The notes under the pieces: model-generated
Database searches by the model: none
The model's input: only the letters and a program-made list of their open reading frames with translations
Told to the model about the DNA's origin: nothing
Made by a program: the position numbers and the translations under genes
Shown here: positions 34,511-49,950 of the stretch, piece by piece
Layout of the letters: each line of letters begins with the position of its first letter
Numbering within the stretch: position 1 is the first letter of the stretch
DNA from: Epiperipatus broadwayi
Taxonomy: Eukaryota > Onychophora > Udeonychophora > Euonychophora > Peripatidae
Length of the DNA stretch: 64,000 nucleotides
Reading direction: 5' to 3'
Assembly (NCBI GenBank): GCA_028023455.1
Contig: JAQFVV010000042.1
Coordinates: 4,667,739 to 4,731,738 of the forward strand

Positions 34511-37500
34511 ATAAATTTAGTAAAATAACTTCTTTAAGAGTGTTATAAGCGCATAATTATTGATATTAATAAATAAAACTTTTTTTGTGACATGGTGTAC
34601 TGAAATGACATTGCTTTTAATATGGTATCCTACTACATCAGTACTACAAAATGGCTACCACTTCAATAAAAGTGGTCACTATTTTTGAAAAATCACTTTA
34701 GTAAATAATTATTTATACTTGAAATATGACTAATAATATGTGAAGATCATTAAGACAAATCCTCACATAAAATCATTGTATGTGGGAGTAATAGTATATA
34801 TTATTTATAATTTTCAATACATCAATCTTTACTAATAATTACCTATTCATTATTTCACTATGATTACAATCATTTTTACTAACATGTAGTTCTCCTACGC
34901 ATTTTATTCTGCATTAATATTTAAGACAAATCTATCTTTTTTACAAATTCAAACCTCCTATGTTTAACTTTTAACAATTTCTAGCTGTTTATTTATTTTC
35001 TAAATATATGTTTTACCTTTTTCAACATTTATAAATCATCGTTAATTCTCTATTTAATTTACTAGTTGTAGTATTCATATGTAATTTTAATCAGAAGGGA
35101 ATTAACCCTATAAAATCTTTGTTAAATATTTTTTTATTAATAATTTTGGGGATTTGCATTAAGCAGATAATATTCCTATCTATATATAGTGGGAATGTGT
35201 ACTACTGTATCTAATTATACAACTTCAATTATAAGCGCTATCCAAAGAAAAATGTAAACAAACAAAAGTATAAATAAACAAGCAAAAAAAAAAAAATCTT
35301 AAAATTTACAAATTTTATATTTGGCAGCCACTTTCCCTTCTCCAAGAAGCTATATATTATTATTATTATTATATATAAGTAAAATTTCTTTGGTATATAT
35401 TGAAAGCACTTATATTTTACTCTTCCTTTATTATCTTTTCCAAATTTGATGGACTGTATTGTGTAATAAAATTTTTTTTTCATGCAATACTAAATGTTTC
35501 ACAAAATTTTAGAACATACTAAAAAGTTGATACTGATTTAAAAAGCAACTAAAAAATTAGAGATCATAATTTTTGATAACAAAACCACTTATTATATTAT
35601 GATTCTATAAGAAAAAAGTTATTAATAAAAAAAAAAAAAAGAATATTCCCCAGAAAACATGTTTAATACCGACAATAAGTCTGTCATCTCATTATTTATT
35701 TTATTTTAAAAATAAAAATACAGTAGTTTTTTTTTTCTCTTACTTTTACTAATGCAATGAATACATGAATGAACCCTCACTCAGTAAATATGTCTCATCT
35801 TTTTTATATTATTTTTTAATTTTTGTTTATAACCTTGATTTATATGCTTATTATACATATAAAAAAGTCTGTTATATGTGTTTGTATTGAAAAGTACTAT
35901 ATAATGGCAGTTTAATAAACAATACATATTCTATTCTAATCAATGTTTACTAATAAAATGTGAACTATTTTATGCTATAAATGTTTAAACGTAAAGGGAG
36001 TTTAGAACAAAATAAAATGGAGTTCACTGCTTCACTGTATAAATATTACTCAGCAAGTTTACACACACAAACTATTTAAGTTACAATAATATGTAAATAA
36101 TATATCTACTTCACAACAAATTACAATAATGACTCATTAAAACTAAAATGTATAAAAATATTAGAATTTATTCACATTAACCAAACTGAATTAAAAAGTG
36201 ATCCACGAAGATCATACATTTTCAAACAACTTTAATTTTTGTGCACAATTTGCACTTTCACATTGTTTCAATTTTGGGATAATACAGATAGCAATTTTTA
36301 AATTGCTGTTTGTATGACTAATAATATACTTTTCTTTATAAATTAAAAAAAGCAGTTCACTGATCTACATATAGGTTGTAATGCACTTTTAATTTAAAAA
36401 TAATAAATGTTAAAATGTAATTTTATGAAATTAACTTGTTATTAAATTAAAAAACTGATAACATTTGAAATGCTAATACAACTTTAATTATTAGTCATAT
36501 AATTTCAGATAAAATTCCATTATAGGATTTGTTTTATTTTTTTCAAAAAAATTTAATAAATCATTATGAAATTATAAGAAACATAAATTTAAGTTAGACC
36601 CAAAATGAAGATGACATGAAGAAATTAAAATAACTTGCACTTCTGGCCAATTAAAAAATATATATTAATAAACTAATAAATATGCATATGTTAAAACAAA
36701 TACATACATCTGTAGGTTTGTGAATATATATAACAATAACACGACTTACAGTGATGTCCTATCAATCTATTTGAATAGAATGGATTTCACTGCAATTACG
36801 TACCGATCTTACTTATGCTAATGACTTCACTTCTCAATTTGAATTCTATAATTAATAATAATAATAAAAGAACACTTCAATTTTTACAATTTTTTCATAT
36901 GAAAAAACGAATTCTTTCATGGTCGAAATTTATTTAATTCATGTGCCAATAAAAGAAAATATCACAATTTCTTTGGGGTCCAGAGAATTATAGACTTATA
37001 GTAATAATGTTTTACTAGTGATTTTTCACATGTTCAATCTTAACATTCAACTATTTGATATCACATACCTAAACTTATATATTGCCCAATTATGTTATCC
37101 ATTAAATCTAACAAACTGCAGCTTATTTTATAACCAGCCATTTTCATCTTTTCTCATAATGATAGTTCTGGGAGTAGCTCATGGTCCAAATATAGATATT
37201 GTCCAGAGGCTTTTTATAGCTATTGGCATTGTGTTCTAGTCATGATATAGAATTAAAAATTAACTTAAGAAAGAGATATCAAAAGCAATGTTTACTGAAG
37301 AACTATCTAATATCGATTGCTTTCATTGGAAAGATATGGTCAACAGTAAAATACAGTGGAGATCTAGTTGCAGAAGATGAAATTTAAAAAAGCTTTTACA
37401 AGATGTCAAAAAAAAAAAAAACTAACATGTTGGATAAGTGTCCATAATTGGTATTATGGATTGATTTGTATAGCATTGTAATAATTTATCTTCAACTCTT

Positions 37501-38330
37501 TTATTGTGTTTTTATATATTTTTTCTTCAATTAAAATGATTTTTATTCATTTATTATTAAGTGGCTACTAATGATGATGATGGAATAAAAAATAAACTTT
37601 ACCCTTTTATCACAAATATTATTATAATATCCTGCATAGTTTGACACTGCAGGTAAGAGTTCAACTTGGGATCAGGGGGTTTCAGGATCAATTCTGGTAC
37701 TTGCAGGTCTGGCGTTCTAACTTCTTATAAATTCCCAATCAATAAAGCCATTAGTCTTTTTTTATTATTATAATAACTTTTTTAATAATTGCTGTATCTA
37801 TTTTATATCATATGGTGTTGATTCAGTATTAAATTTGATTATTAAGTTCTATTTGTATTGTTCTAATTTTTGTATTGTCTTGTGAGTCACTAAACTTTAA
37901 TTCAATTTGAAGAATTTTTAATTTAAAACAAATCAGTAATATAATTCACAACATTGCTTAAAAACTTTATTTAAAAAAGGTAAAAGATAAACAAATTAAG
38001 GATCCATGAAATTAAAATATTTTATTAGTGATGAATCCACTGCCTATTATTACCTGTTGCATTTTTTTATATTTATAGTGAAATGCATCAACACACATCT
38101 GGTCAATCCAGATTTAACTTAGGAATTTCACTTTCCAACAAATATTAACCAATATCCATTCATCAAACAATGACTGATGGTTAGTTTGGTTTAGTTATGG
38201 AGTGGTTACTTCAAAAAAAATCTAAACATAATTGTAAACTAGAAAATAGGTCATGCACATAGCTGATAAATATGCTAATTATCATTCTAAGGGCTCAAAA
38301 ACAAATGCAAAAAAAAAATGCATAAGTTAC
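34511..38330. other. AT-rich DNA, probably intron or intergenic
   Basis: I recognise no gene in this 3.8 kb. At 37018-37420 there is a slightly richer patch with a 73-codon frame, followed by WKDMVNSKIQWRSSCRR in another frame, which might be a decayed LINE C-terminus; the support is weak. There are no further ERM exons that I can see. Confidence 0.5.
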
Positions 38331-41404
<3,074 letters not shown>

Positions 41405-42030
41405 AATTCCGAATAATGTAGTTTGGAAACTGATATAACAAAGTAGCAGTAGAATATATAGCCACTAGAAGATGAGCACCCTTGAACATTGTGTATATCA
41501 AGCGCAAATATATAATGAACTTTCAAATCAAGAAGCTTAATTTACCAGCAAATATGCTTCACCTCATTTACAAATCTACAACAAATCAATCTACAAGATT
41601 GAAATTCGCAAATAACAGTACTAAACAACAACAACAAAAAATATTCCAGTTGGAAAGCATACATGATGCAGTAGTAGCAATGGACATTGTACGACAGCAA
41701 CAGATTAGCAAAAACAATTCCGAATAATGTAGTTTGGAAACTCATATAACAAAGTAGCAGTAGAATATATAGCCACTAGAAGATGAGCACCCTTGAACGT
41801 TGTGTATATCAAGTGCAAATATATAATGAACTTTCAAATCAAGCAGCTTAATTTACCAGCAAATATGCTTCACCTCATTTACAAATCTACAACAAATCAA
41901 TCTACAAGATTGAAATTCGCAAATAACAGTACTAAACAACAACAACAAAAAATATTCCAGTTGGAAAGCATACATGATGCAGTAGTAGCAATGGACATTG
42001 TACGACAGCAACAGATTAGCAAAAATAAAA
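41405..42030 (+). repeat. 311-bp tandem duplication
   Basis: The unit 41405-41715, starting AATTCCGAATAATGTAGTTT, is repeated at 41716 to about 42030 with only a handful of differences. Near-identity in a region where other repeats are strongly diverged points to a recent duplication. Both units contain the same open reading frame, with the peptide PANMLHLIYKSTTNQSTRLK. Confidence 0.92.
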
Positions 42031-42640
42031 ACAATTCCACCTCCAGATTTCACAGCACCACTGAGAGCAATCTTTTAAAACAATTTATCTGTCCTAACTT
42101 AAAGATCCTGAGAGCAAAAATCAAGATTGGAATGATGAAAGCTTACAAAAAATAATGGAATAACTCAACTCCATTGAGCCAAAGGATCTCTTCATTCAAA
42201 CAGTTCTTCACCAACCAATCAATAATCTTAAGAGTTATAGATAAATCTTGTTCACTGCATACATTCTCTAAAGAATTACTTTTTGATCTACTAATCAAGA
42301 TAAATATGTGGGATCTAATCTCATGTATCACTGATCTCCTTAATCCCAGGTGCCTGATTCTGGAATTTAAAAGCAAAAAAAAAATAAAAAACATTAGGTA
42401 ACTAGACTCTTGTACAAATAAAAAAGGGACAACATCAATACAGGGTGTGTTAAATAATGTCTATTTCAATTACACCATAGATTTCATTAATAAAGTAGCT
42501 CTGTTTGGAACAATGATTGACTTTCTATCCCTTTTACTTAAGAACAAACCTGTCCCAGTCCATGATAAAAGCTGCATTTCAAAAAGAAGCTACAAAAAAG
42601 TATCAACCCAAAAGATCATAAATCACTGATCAAGAAACAA
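41482..42640 (+). pseudogene. Unrecognised coding-like relic
   Basis: Frames at 41793-42155 (IFQLESIHDAVVAMDIVRQQ, then QFICPNLKILRAKIKIG), 42174-42401 and 42447-42629 (FINKVALFGTMIDFLSLLLK) follow each other on the plus strand. They are less AT-driven than chance frames, which suggests remains of one transposon ORF. I find no RT, DDE, endonuclease or zinc-finger motif, so I do not name it. The first part is duplicated in the 311-bp repeat. Confidence 0.3.
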
Positions 42641-43165
42641 CACTTTTTTTAACAATAAATAAAATACTTTTTTAAACAATATATGATCTAACTGCAAAGA
42701 ATAAGGATACTTCATTAGCAATTGTTCAAAATTTCACTACTCACATTACAACTAGAGCCACTCCCCACATCAATATCCAATATAAGCACAAAATTCCCCA
42801 AATAATAAAATGGAACTAAACAATATTGATAATCCTACAAATGACAATTCAATAATCGAAAAGGAATATCTCTGAACTAAATGGATACCCTTATAGCAGC
42901 CCATCCCCAATCAAAATCAGCAACCCTCAAAGCAAATGGAAGCTGAGTCAACCACTGAGAAAGAGAAATGAAGGCACCTGACTACAAAAATGGAAGAGAT
43001 GGTGACAATTCAAATTTTAATATGGACAATGTTAAGAAGGTAAAAACAATCACTGCTATTGAAACATGGACAATGTTAAAAAAGTAAAACGGTCACAGCT
43101 ATTGAAGAATTGCACTTTCAAAAGCCTGTCCTATAACTTTTTAAGAAAACATTCGGTAATTATAA
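42641..43165. other. AT-rich DNA
   Basis: No gene recognised. It could extend the unknown relic to the left. ATGGACAATGTTAA is repeated at 43022 and 43065 within a short local duplication. Confidence 0.45.
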
Positions 43166-43355
43166 CGTAATCGGGCTTGATCACTTGATGGCATTGTTGG
43201 CAGTCAAAAACAATACAATACAATGTTCGGGACCGTGTTATATTTTTAAATCGAATCGCTGTTTTTTTTTTTTTGGTTATTAATTTATTGATTGCTATAA
43301 CTTTTTTTTCATGCCTTTTTATTAAAAAAGTTGTTTAATTTTAATTTTGTATTTA

Positions 43356-43551
43356 GTAAACGACAACCTTTTTTTTAATTTTTAAATCGCTGTTTTTGGA
43401 CAAAGCTGCTACTCTGCGATGTCTATTTAGCGATGTCTTTCGCTTAATTATTGGTAAACGACAACCCTTTTTTTTAATTTTTAAATTGCTGTTTTTGGAC
43501 AAAGCTGCTACTCTGCGATGTCTATTTAGCGATGTCTTTCGCTTAATTATT
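43356..43551 (+). repeat. 98-bp tandem duplication
   Basis: GTAAACGACAACC begins at 43356 and again at 43454. The two 98-bp units, ending GCTTAATTATTG, are almost identical. The 71-codon frame at 43396-43611 repeats DKAATLRCLFSDVFRLII twice only because of this duplication. Confidence 0.9.
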
Positions 43552-43699
43552 GCTTTCTACATAACAAAACAACTGTGTAGGGTTGTAGGGTTAGTGTTTT
43601 GTTGTTTGTAATGCTAAAATAAGATATTAAAATCGTAACCGTAATCAGACAAAAAAAAGAAACTCAAACTTTTTTAAACAACAACAAACACATATAAAT

Positions 43700-44400
43700 G
43701 TCTTATTTACTTATTAAACATGTTTATAATATGTGCTTTCTATGAAATTTACAAAAAATCGTGTATGTTTTTATTGGACAGCAGAAATACTCGGCTTCTG
43801 TTGTCGGCAACTGCGGAAAAAGTTGATCGCCATCCATTTTATCAACTACGTGGTATTTCACGTGAAAACGAGATTTCGCATGCGATATTGGCCGAATTCT
43901 TTTTTTACCTACTCTCAGCAAGCTTTTACACCTTATATATTCTCTAAACAAGGGTGTGGCCGTTTAGAAAATTACTATAAATTCATGTTTATTAAATAAA
44001 TTATAAATACAAATATTGTAAAACATATATTGTAAAAATTTGACTAATCCAACTAAACACACATATATATCAAACTGTAAACGAAAGATAAGTGTGTGGA
44101 TTCACAATAACTGTCGCGAAGCAGAAATAGGCCGTATTATTTCTGCGTTATGGCCTTCTAATGGCTAAGACAAACATATATGTTTCCTATTGAAACAGAC
44201 AGATCGAAGGATCGATCTTAGTTTCATAGTTTTCATTTTGAAGTACGGTAATTCTAAATCACTATTTACCCGCAATGAGGCTTTTTCTATTCCAGGCCAC
44301 ATAAATTTAAGTTAGTTATTTTATGCTTTGTTTAAAAGAATTTAATGTAAATATTACAAGTATAAATATTACAAATCATGATAAATAATATTCGTGTGTG
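43700..44400. other. Less AT-rich patch, unrecognised
   Basis: Three overlapping frames (43720-43947 plus, 43733-43999 plus, 43724-43951 minus) show that both strands are open, so none is a clear gene. A small hairpin with GCAGAAATA against TATTTCTGC lies near 44122-44150. It belongs to the interior of the candidate 3.7-kb element. Confidence 0.35.
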
Positions 44401-44872
44401 TGGTTTGTAGGTTTATATTCGCTCAATTTAAAAGTTTCATTGCGTGTATATTTTTTTTTAATTTTAAATCTTTCAAAATTATACAAAGTCATTTAAAAAT
44501 GCTGATCAAAAGTCACATTCCTTTGATCGGTATTTTTAGTCAAATCTTACGTGTACAAAATGTATAGAATAATTAGTTTGTACTTTGAAAGTTAAGATAA
44601 TGAATTTCAATTTTGTATGCACGAATTCCTATGTAATTATTTAGTTTGTCAATTTAGAATCATGTATTGAATTTAGAAATAAATGTAAATCAAACAATGG
44701 AAATGAGAAATGTAGGACTCTTATCAAGAAATGCGAATGCAATTGTATAGCCAAAATTAGATATTGCTGGAGGCCAGAAAATCAAAGGAGGCGGAGTCAT
44801 GAACAAAAACTATGCAGAGTGATCAACCGTAGCCATCTTATATTATAATATACTAGGGGACTCTACTTTTTG

Positions 44873-44911
44873 ACTTTGCTGTGGGTAGACCGTCTCGGGC
44901 TACAGCAAAGT
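44873..44911. repeat. Perfect 10-bp inverted repeat
   Basis: ACTTTGCTGT and ACAGCAAAGT enclose 19 bp. TAG and CTA next to the inner ends extend the pairing. It lies about 200 bp upstream of the putative ATG at 45110 in the CpG-richer island. It may be a protein-binding site or an RNA hairpin in a 5' leader. Confidence 0.5.
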
Positions 44912-45109
44912 AGTTGTGCCAGAGAAATCATCTCAACTGTGATTAAGAAGTTGCCCGGTAAATTGCAATAATGTTGGGCTAAGTCCAAGAAGCTGATCCC
45001 TGTTCTGCCGATTTAAATCTTTCGAGCCGCTGATCCATAATGTTTCCTGTGCTTCCAGTTTTCTCAATTCCAACCTTTAAATTAATCATGCCGTTCTAAG
45101 GAATCCAAA

Positions 45110-46151
45110 ATGCGCGCCTACGTTCTGCATAAACATTACCGCAAGGAGAAAAGCCGGACGAAGAAGAATGGTAACTCTTGTTACATGAACTTTTTAACTT
45201 TCCTCTAAGCTTAATAATTTTATTATTTAATCTGTTATGAATTAATCTAGGTAATTACATGTAAATTTCTTGCTTTCCTTCGTTAAAATGTTACACTAAA
45301 GCCTGTCAGTAAATTTCTTCTCTAATACTTCTGTGCTCTAGTCTTTAGATGATAATTTACTAATATTTTGTGCCTAATAGTAATTCATTAGTGAATATAC
45401 TTATATTTTTATTATTACTTACATTTACAAACAAAGCGATGCCAATAATAATATTTTTCAACTCTAGTTAAAGCCATTAAAGTTTATTTCATAGTATTAT
45501 TAGTATATTCATTTTAAAAGTAATTTTCTTTTATCGAACTAAAAAAAATTGGTTCGTTTATGTTGAGTTGAGAAATATTCAAGTACCTGCATTGTTCCTT
45601 TTATTTTGTCAAAATGATATTTTAATCTTTGCTCCAAATAACAAATATAAAATAAAGTCTAAATTTTTATTATGTTATTTTTTATATATGAACGGAGTAA
45701 TAATATAAAGTGAATATTTTTGTTGCTATTATTACCTTCCGAACAACCTGGGGAGTTATGGGTTTCAGAGTGAAATTAATTAATCGTTACTTTTGTGATC
45801 TTTTGATTTCGCTATGTTTTATTTTGAATAGTCATATCAGATTGTTGCGTAGAAAATGTTACGGAGAGATAATCAAGGTTTTATATAGTTTCGCTTTAAG
45901 TCCACTTCCGATCACTCTTCCTCGATGTTACTGTGGCAGTGCCTTTTCCTTCGCCTAAATTGGCGTCTCGTTTTTACTACCAATTGGAAAGAAATTCTTC
46001 TCCAGATAATCTCTTGGATCACCGGGGTTCGAAAATGATCCCGGCTGGTTGTAGTGTCCCGGATCTACTTGGGGGCATTAAGACTTGTCAAAGTACAAGC
46101 CGCCCGGTCTTCCGTCAATGCACCGCAAGTTATTATTGTAGTATATCTTAA
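45110..46151 (+). CDS. Possible two-exon gene, unrecognised
   Basis: Exon 1 (45110-45170) reads MRAYVLHKHYRKEKSRTKKN plus one base, then a GTAACT donor. The next good acceptor in phase is CAG at 45937-45939, giving exon 2 (45940-46151): VPFPSPKLASRFYYQLE and so on to a TAA at 46149-46151, with LLDHRGSKMIPAGCSVPDLL in the middle. The joined frame is 273 nt (90 residues), highly basic at the start and serine/cysteine-rich later. Both exons are clearly less AT-rich than the intron (45171-45939). I recognise neither part. Exon 2 could continue by splicing instead of ending at the stop. The arrangement is inferred from phase and splice-site match only. Confidence 0.35.
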
Positions 46152-46900
46152 GCTCTGCAACCATCAGTACATCATTATTATATTATATTTTTATATAAAA
46201 CCTCCTCCAATTATCCGTATACGTAATGGTTTGAATCTATTAAAATCAAACAACTTAATATAAAATAGTAATTGAATATTTTAAATGCTCAAATTACTCT
46301 GATTCTCATATCAACTCGTACGACCATTTAAAACATATAAATATTGGCATGCGTTTTGTCTATCAGTCTAAAATGATTATTAAGGACTAGTAGCAAATTA
46401 TTAGAAATATACGTATGAAAATTTTACCGTATCTGTACATAGTATTCAATGATTTCAATAATTATTAAAAATTTATCTAATCTATTTTTGTCTCTCTTGT
46501 CTTATTACTCTCGAAATCTAGTTAAGCACCTGCTGTCTGTATCGACAACTTAAATATATATTGAATTATTAACTGTACCAATATCTCGAATATAAGATAT
46601 ATATGAATAACTGATTGTAGGGTAATTTAGTCTGTGTTTTCCGACGAGCTAGTAAAGGGAAAACCACGTACCGTTGTTGCGTTGTTCATCGGTTGGTCAT
46701 GCCAGGGGTTTGGGTTTGAATTTGGTTTGCATTTTGGAATTTATTCCTAGACGTGGACTGGGTTTGAATTCGGATTACTGTGCATGATTAAGCATGGTGA
46801 TTTTACCGGTACACTATAGCCGTAAGTCAGACCATGTAAACGGCATTTGTTAGGTATTTTGGTGAGCCCGAACGCCATCAAGTGGCCAAGCCCGATTACT

Positions 46901-48137
46901 TTATAAGTACCAAACATTCTAATTTAATATGTTAGCATTTACCAGAATTACATAATATGACCCTATTATAAATGTTCACAAAAACATTTATCAAGCCAGT
47001 ATACCTTCTGTGGAGAAGCTGTTCTAGAATAAAAAAACAGTGGCAATCTATCAGAAAACTCCAATGCCTCTTGAAAAACGATGGACTTAACTATATATCC
47101 TACATGTACTTAAAGAGTATAAAAAAACTTTCAATGTAATCTCCGCAATTGTGAAAAAATTTTCAAATCTTGTACAAGTATTTAAAATCATATCAACTGA
47201 CTGACTACTTCCCCATAATGGCTATTGGAAGGTTTTAATTGAGCCTCTATTCAATATTCAAAGAATTCAGTTCTGCCCCATCAAAAATAAACTGGAAGGT
47301 CTCACTTCGCTATCTCTCCACAATTCCAATAGAAGATATTAAATTATACACCAATAACAAACAACTACTGATACTAAAACTAAAGTATTTAGACTTCCTA
47401 TTGAAATTAAACTTGGAACCTTGCCGGTCCAACTTTTATAAAGGTTTAAAAAAAAAAAAAAATCCCAGAAGATTCATATATAATGTGTCATAAGGAAACA
47501 AAAACACTATCATATTTTTCATAACTGCTCCAAGCTAAACAATATTTGCAACTGCATCCCTGTAATATTAAATAACAATAACTTAAATAGCAATCACATT
47601 CTAAAATTCTCTCGAATAGAGATCGTTCTCAAGCATATGAGCTAGCACATTCATATTATATGGATTTTGATGCACAAAATGCATCTTCTCAATAACAATA
47701 GCAAATGATATCCCAAGACTCACCAACAAGCCAAAACAATACAACAAAGAGACAGAGAAATAATTGATGTAAACATATATACCAACACCCAGCATATTAA
47801 TCCATCTAATTTTGAGTCTGCAACATTGCAGCCTTCAAAATACATTTTCTATACTAGATAATAATGATATTTTGTAACAATTGTGATGATTTTTATTTAT
47901 AAGAATGACAAATTACATGAATACAAATCAATTTCCTTCTACAATGTCAAAATTGTTTCTAGCAAAATATTATTTTTCAATATATTTCAATTACAACATA
48001 GATAGCTAAATATTGCATTTGTCTAAATAAAGTATTTAAGTAATGAAATTCCCCTACGGATCATTCCTGAGTACGAGATTCTAACTACTACATCTTTCAA
48101 CAAAAGAGACTTTCCTTCGTAAAAAAATAATTTATTC
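46901..48137. other. AT-rich DNA
   Basis: No recognised gene. The frame at 47239-47493 contains an A run (47449-47461) and matches nothing known. Just before this stretch, at 46660-46880, the right end of the candidate 3.7-kb element is GT-rich, with GGGTTTGAATTCGG resembling a pol III B box. Confidence 0.5.
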
Positions 48138-48145
48138 CTCTAGAT

Positions 48146-48775
48146 CAGGGATTCCCAACTTTATGGCCCCTGTTCCCCTTTGGCCTTTACTAAATTATCT
48201 GGTATCTCTATTCATTATGATAAGAAATAAACTATAATTAAGTTTTCATAAAAGCAGTGAAACCCAATTTTCCCCCCGCACAGTGAAAGAACTGTCAGAA
48301 GATTGTACTAATTCCCATGAAAGATCTTTGTATCAAAAAAAATCATTCACCAAATTCATAATGTCCACTGTCTTTGTTGTTTCTTTCCAAGAATTTACAA
48401 AAAATACATTCCTTTTTTAATTCATTCTGATGCATACAACTAATAAAAACAAGGAGTTGTGCATGGTTAGAATAATTCATCCAATTGTAAACTAATTCTT
48501 GCCGAACTTTTCTTGATTTCCTAAACTATGGCAATTTCACTATCTATCATGAATCTTAACTGGGCATTTTGAGTTATCGGACCTATGTCCATGTCCAAAA
48601 AAAAGACCTGAAATGTTGTTAGTATGGCTGACATATAATAGCCTGGAAATTTGTAACAACTATTTTTGTAATATATTAATAGCAAAATATACTTATTTAC
48701 CTGCTACTAACTCTACCCCTAGACAAGCTTCTATACCCTCTGCGAGATCCTGGTATCCCAGGTTGGGAATCCCTG
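48146..48775. mobile_element. hAT-family DNA transposon, 630 bp, with 8-bp target duplication
   Basis: Terminal inverted repeats CAGGGATTCCCAAC (48146) and GTTGGGAATCCCTG (ends 48775) are perfect over 14 bp. The flanks are CTCTAGAT at 48138-48145 and CTCTAGAT at 48776-48783, a perfect 8-bp duplication diagnostic of hAT. The interior has no intact transposase. On the minus strand a few stretches recall hAT transposases of the ZBED5/GTF2IRD2 type, so it may be an internally deleted derivative. The small frame at 48613-48819 runs out of the element and is not a gene. Confidence 0.92.
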
Positions 48776-48783
48776 CTCTAGAT

Positions 48784-49800
48784 TATAAACTGCATTTGTA
48801 TATTATATTTAGAGATTAAAAATATTTTAATAAATGGCATTTTATTTCTTAGAAATTCACAAAATAGTCCTTAAGAAAATATACTTTTTCATAATCCAAT
48901 TTAGCAAAATAATCCTGTAAGAAAATATATATAATTATTTTCAAGCAGCAATCAAAATACTTAGAAAAAAAATTACATTTTTAGAATTCCATTTTTTTTT
49001 TTTTTGTGTGATATAAATCTGCATTTAAAAAATGAGATAAAACACAAAATGAAATAATCTTTAGATTAAATTATTATTTTTTAAAGATTCCTTTAGCAAA
49101 TTTATAAATATTTATAAATTTTTTGATATCTAAAGCTATATATTACTAATAAACAAAAACATACAAAACTGCACACTCAAAAAAAAAAAAACCTCCCATA
49201 TCTAATGATCACAAAATTATTACAAAAAAGCTTTCCAAAATAGTAATTTTTTTAAATACATATATGGATATTGCTAAATAAATACTACTAATATAACATA
49301 ATTTTCTTAGTACAGACATAATAATGCTATTTTCAAATATTAACATCTATGATTACTATTACCCAACCCCTTCTGTGTCCATCTAAAAGTATGAAAATAT
49401 TAAGATATTTGAAATAAATATGAAACTTTAATGTTTAGAACTAGGACTTTTTGAACTCCATCAAACAGGTACTGAAAATAAGTAAAATGTTTGTCAAATC
49501 TAGTCCAATGATACAATAGTTACATCCCAATTCTCATTAATCATACTACATAAATCAACAACAAAAAAATTAAATACATTAAACAATAATGTTAAACGCA
49601 TTAAAACAGAAAAAAATAAGTAATTAAAAACCTTAAATAAGATAACTGAATATTGAATTTGCTCAATAAAAAGTAAAACTGAATGAATTACCAAAGAGAA
49701 TTTCTCAAAGCACAATTCTAAAATAAGAGATAAAAAAATGTTTTTAATATTAAATGCTTTTATTGACAGTGCACTAAAGAGAAAAAATTGTTTAAACAAC
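48784..49800. other. AT-rich non-coding DNA
   Basis: Nothing recognised. The 100-codon minus frame at 49500-49802 is a phenylalanine/leucine-rich chance frame. Confidence 0.55.
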
Positions 49801-49805
49801 AATTG

Positions 49806-49950
49806 GAGTTTTTAGATTTAACTTGAAATAAAAGCATAATCCAGACATTAATTAAGTCAATCTTTGTTATAAAAAATATGGATTGACTTAATTAATTTCT
49901 GGACACCCCTCTCTTTCTAACTTTTATTTCAAGTTAAATCTGAAAAACTC
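49806..49950. repeat. Palindromic MITE, 145 bp
   Basis: GAGTTTTTAGATTTAACTTG and its complement end the unit. Inner blocks CCAGACATTAATTAAGTCAA and TTGACTTAATTAATTTCTGG pair as well, leaving a 15-base loop. Each arm is about 60 bp with small differences in the middle. Confidence 0.8.

Larger units (their letters stand above)
43166..46900. mobile_element. Candidate TIR-bounded element, 3.7 kb
   Basis: The left end (CGTAATCGGGCTTG, then ACTTGATGGC, 43166-43195) is the inverted repeat of the right end (46871-46900) over about 30 bp with around five mismatches. TTATAA lies directly outside both ends (43160-43165 and 46901-46906). Because TTATAA is palindromic it could be a target duplication or the outer part of the TIR. 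Inside are a 98-bp tandem duplication, a CpG-richer island and a possible two-exon gene. No transposase is visible, so it may be non-autonomous, or the ends may be two independent copies of a short repeat in opposite orientation. Confidence 0.45.

Noticed and set aside
43396-43611. 71-codon frame with internal repeat of DKAATLRCLFSDVFRLII
   Set aside because: The repetition is caused by a 98-bp tandem duplication; no sign of a protein family.
44873-45170. CpG-richer island as the moesin promoter on the minus strand
   Set aside because: The minus strand shows no suitable start codon or donor; the plus strand gives a better exon-donor arrangement.
46660-46790. tRNA-like SINE with GGGTTTGAATTCGG as B box
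   Set aside because: No good A box, tail or second copy; mentioned only as part of the candidate 3.7-kb element.
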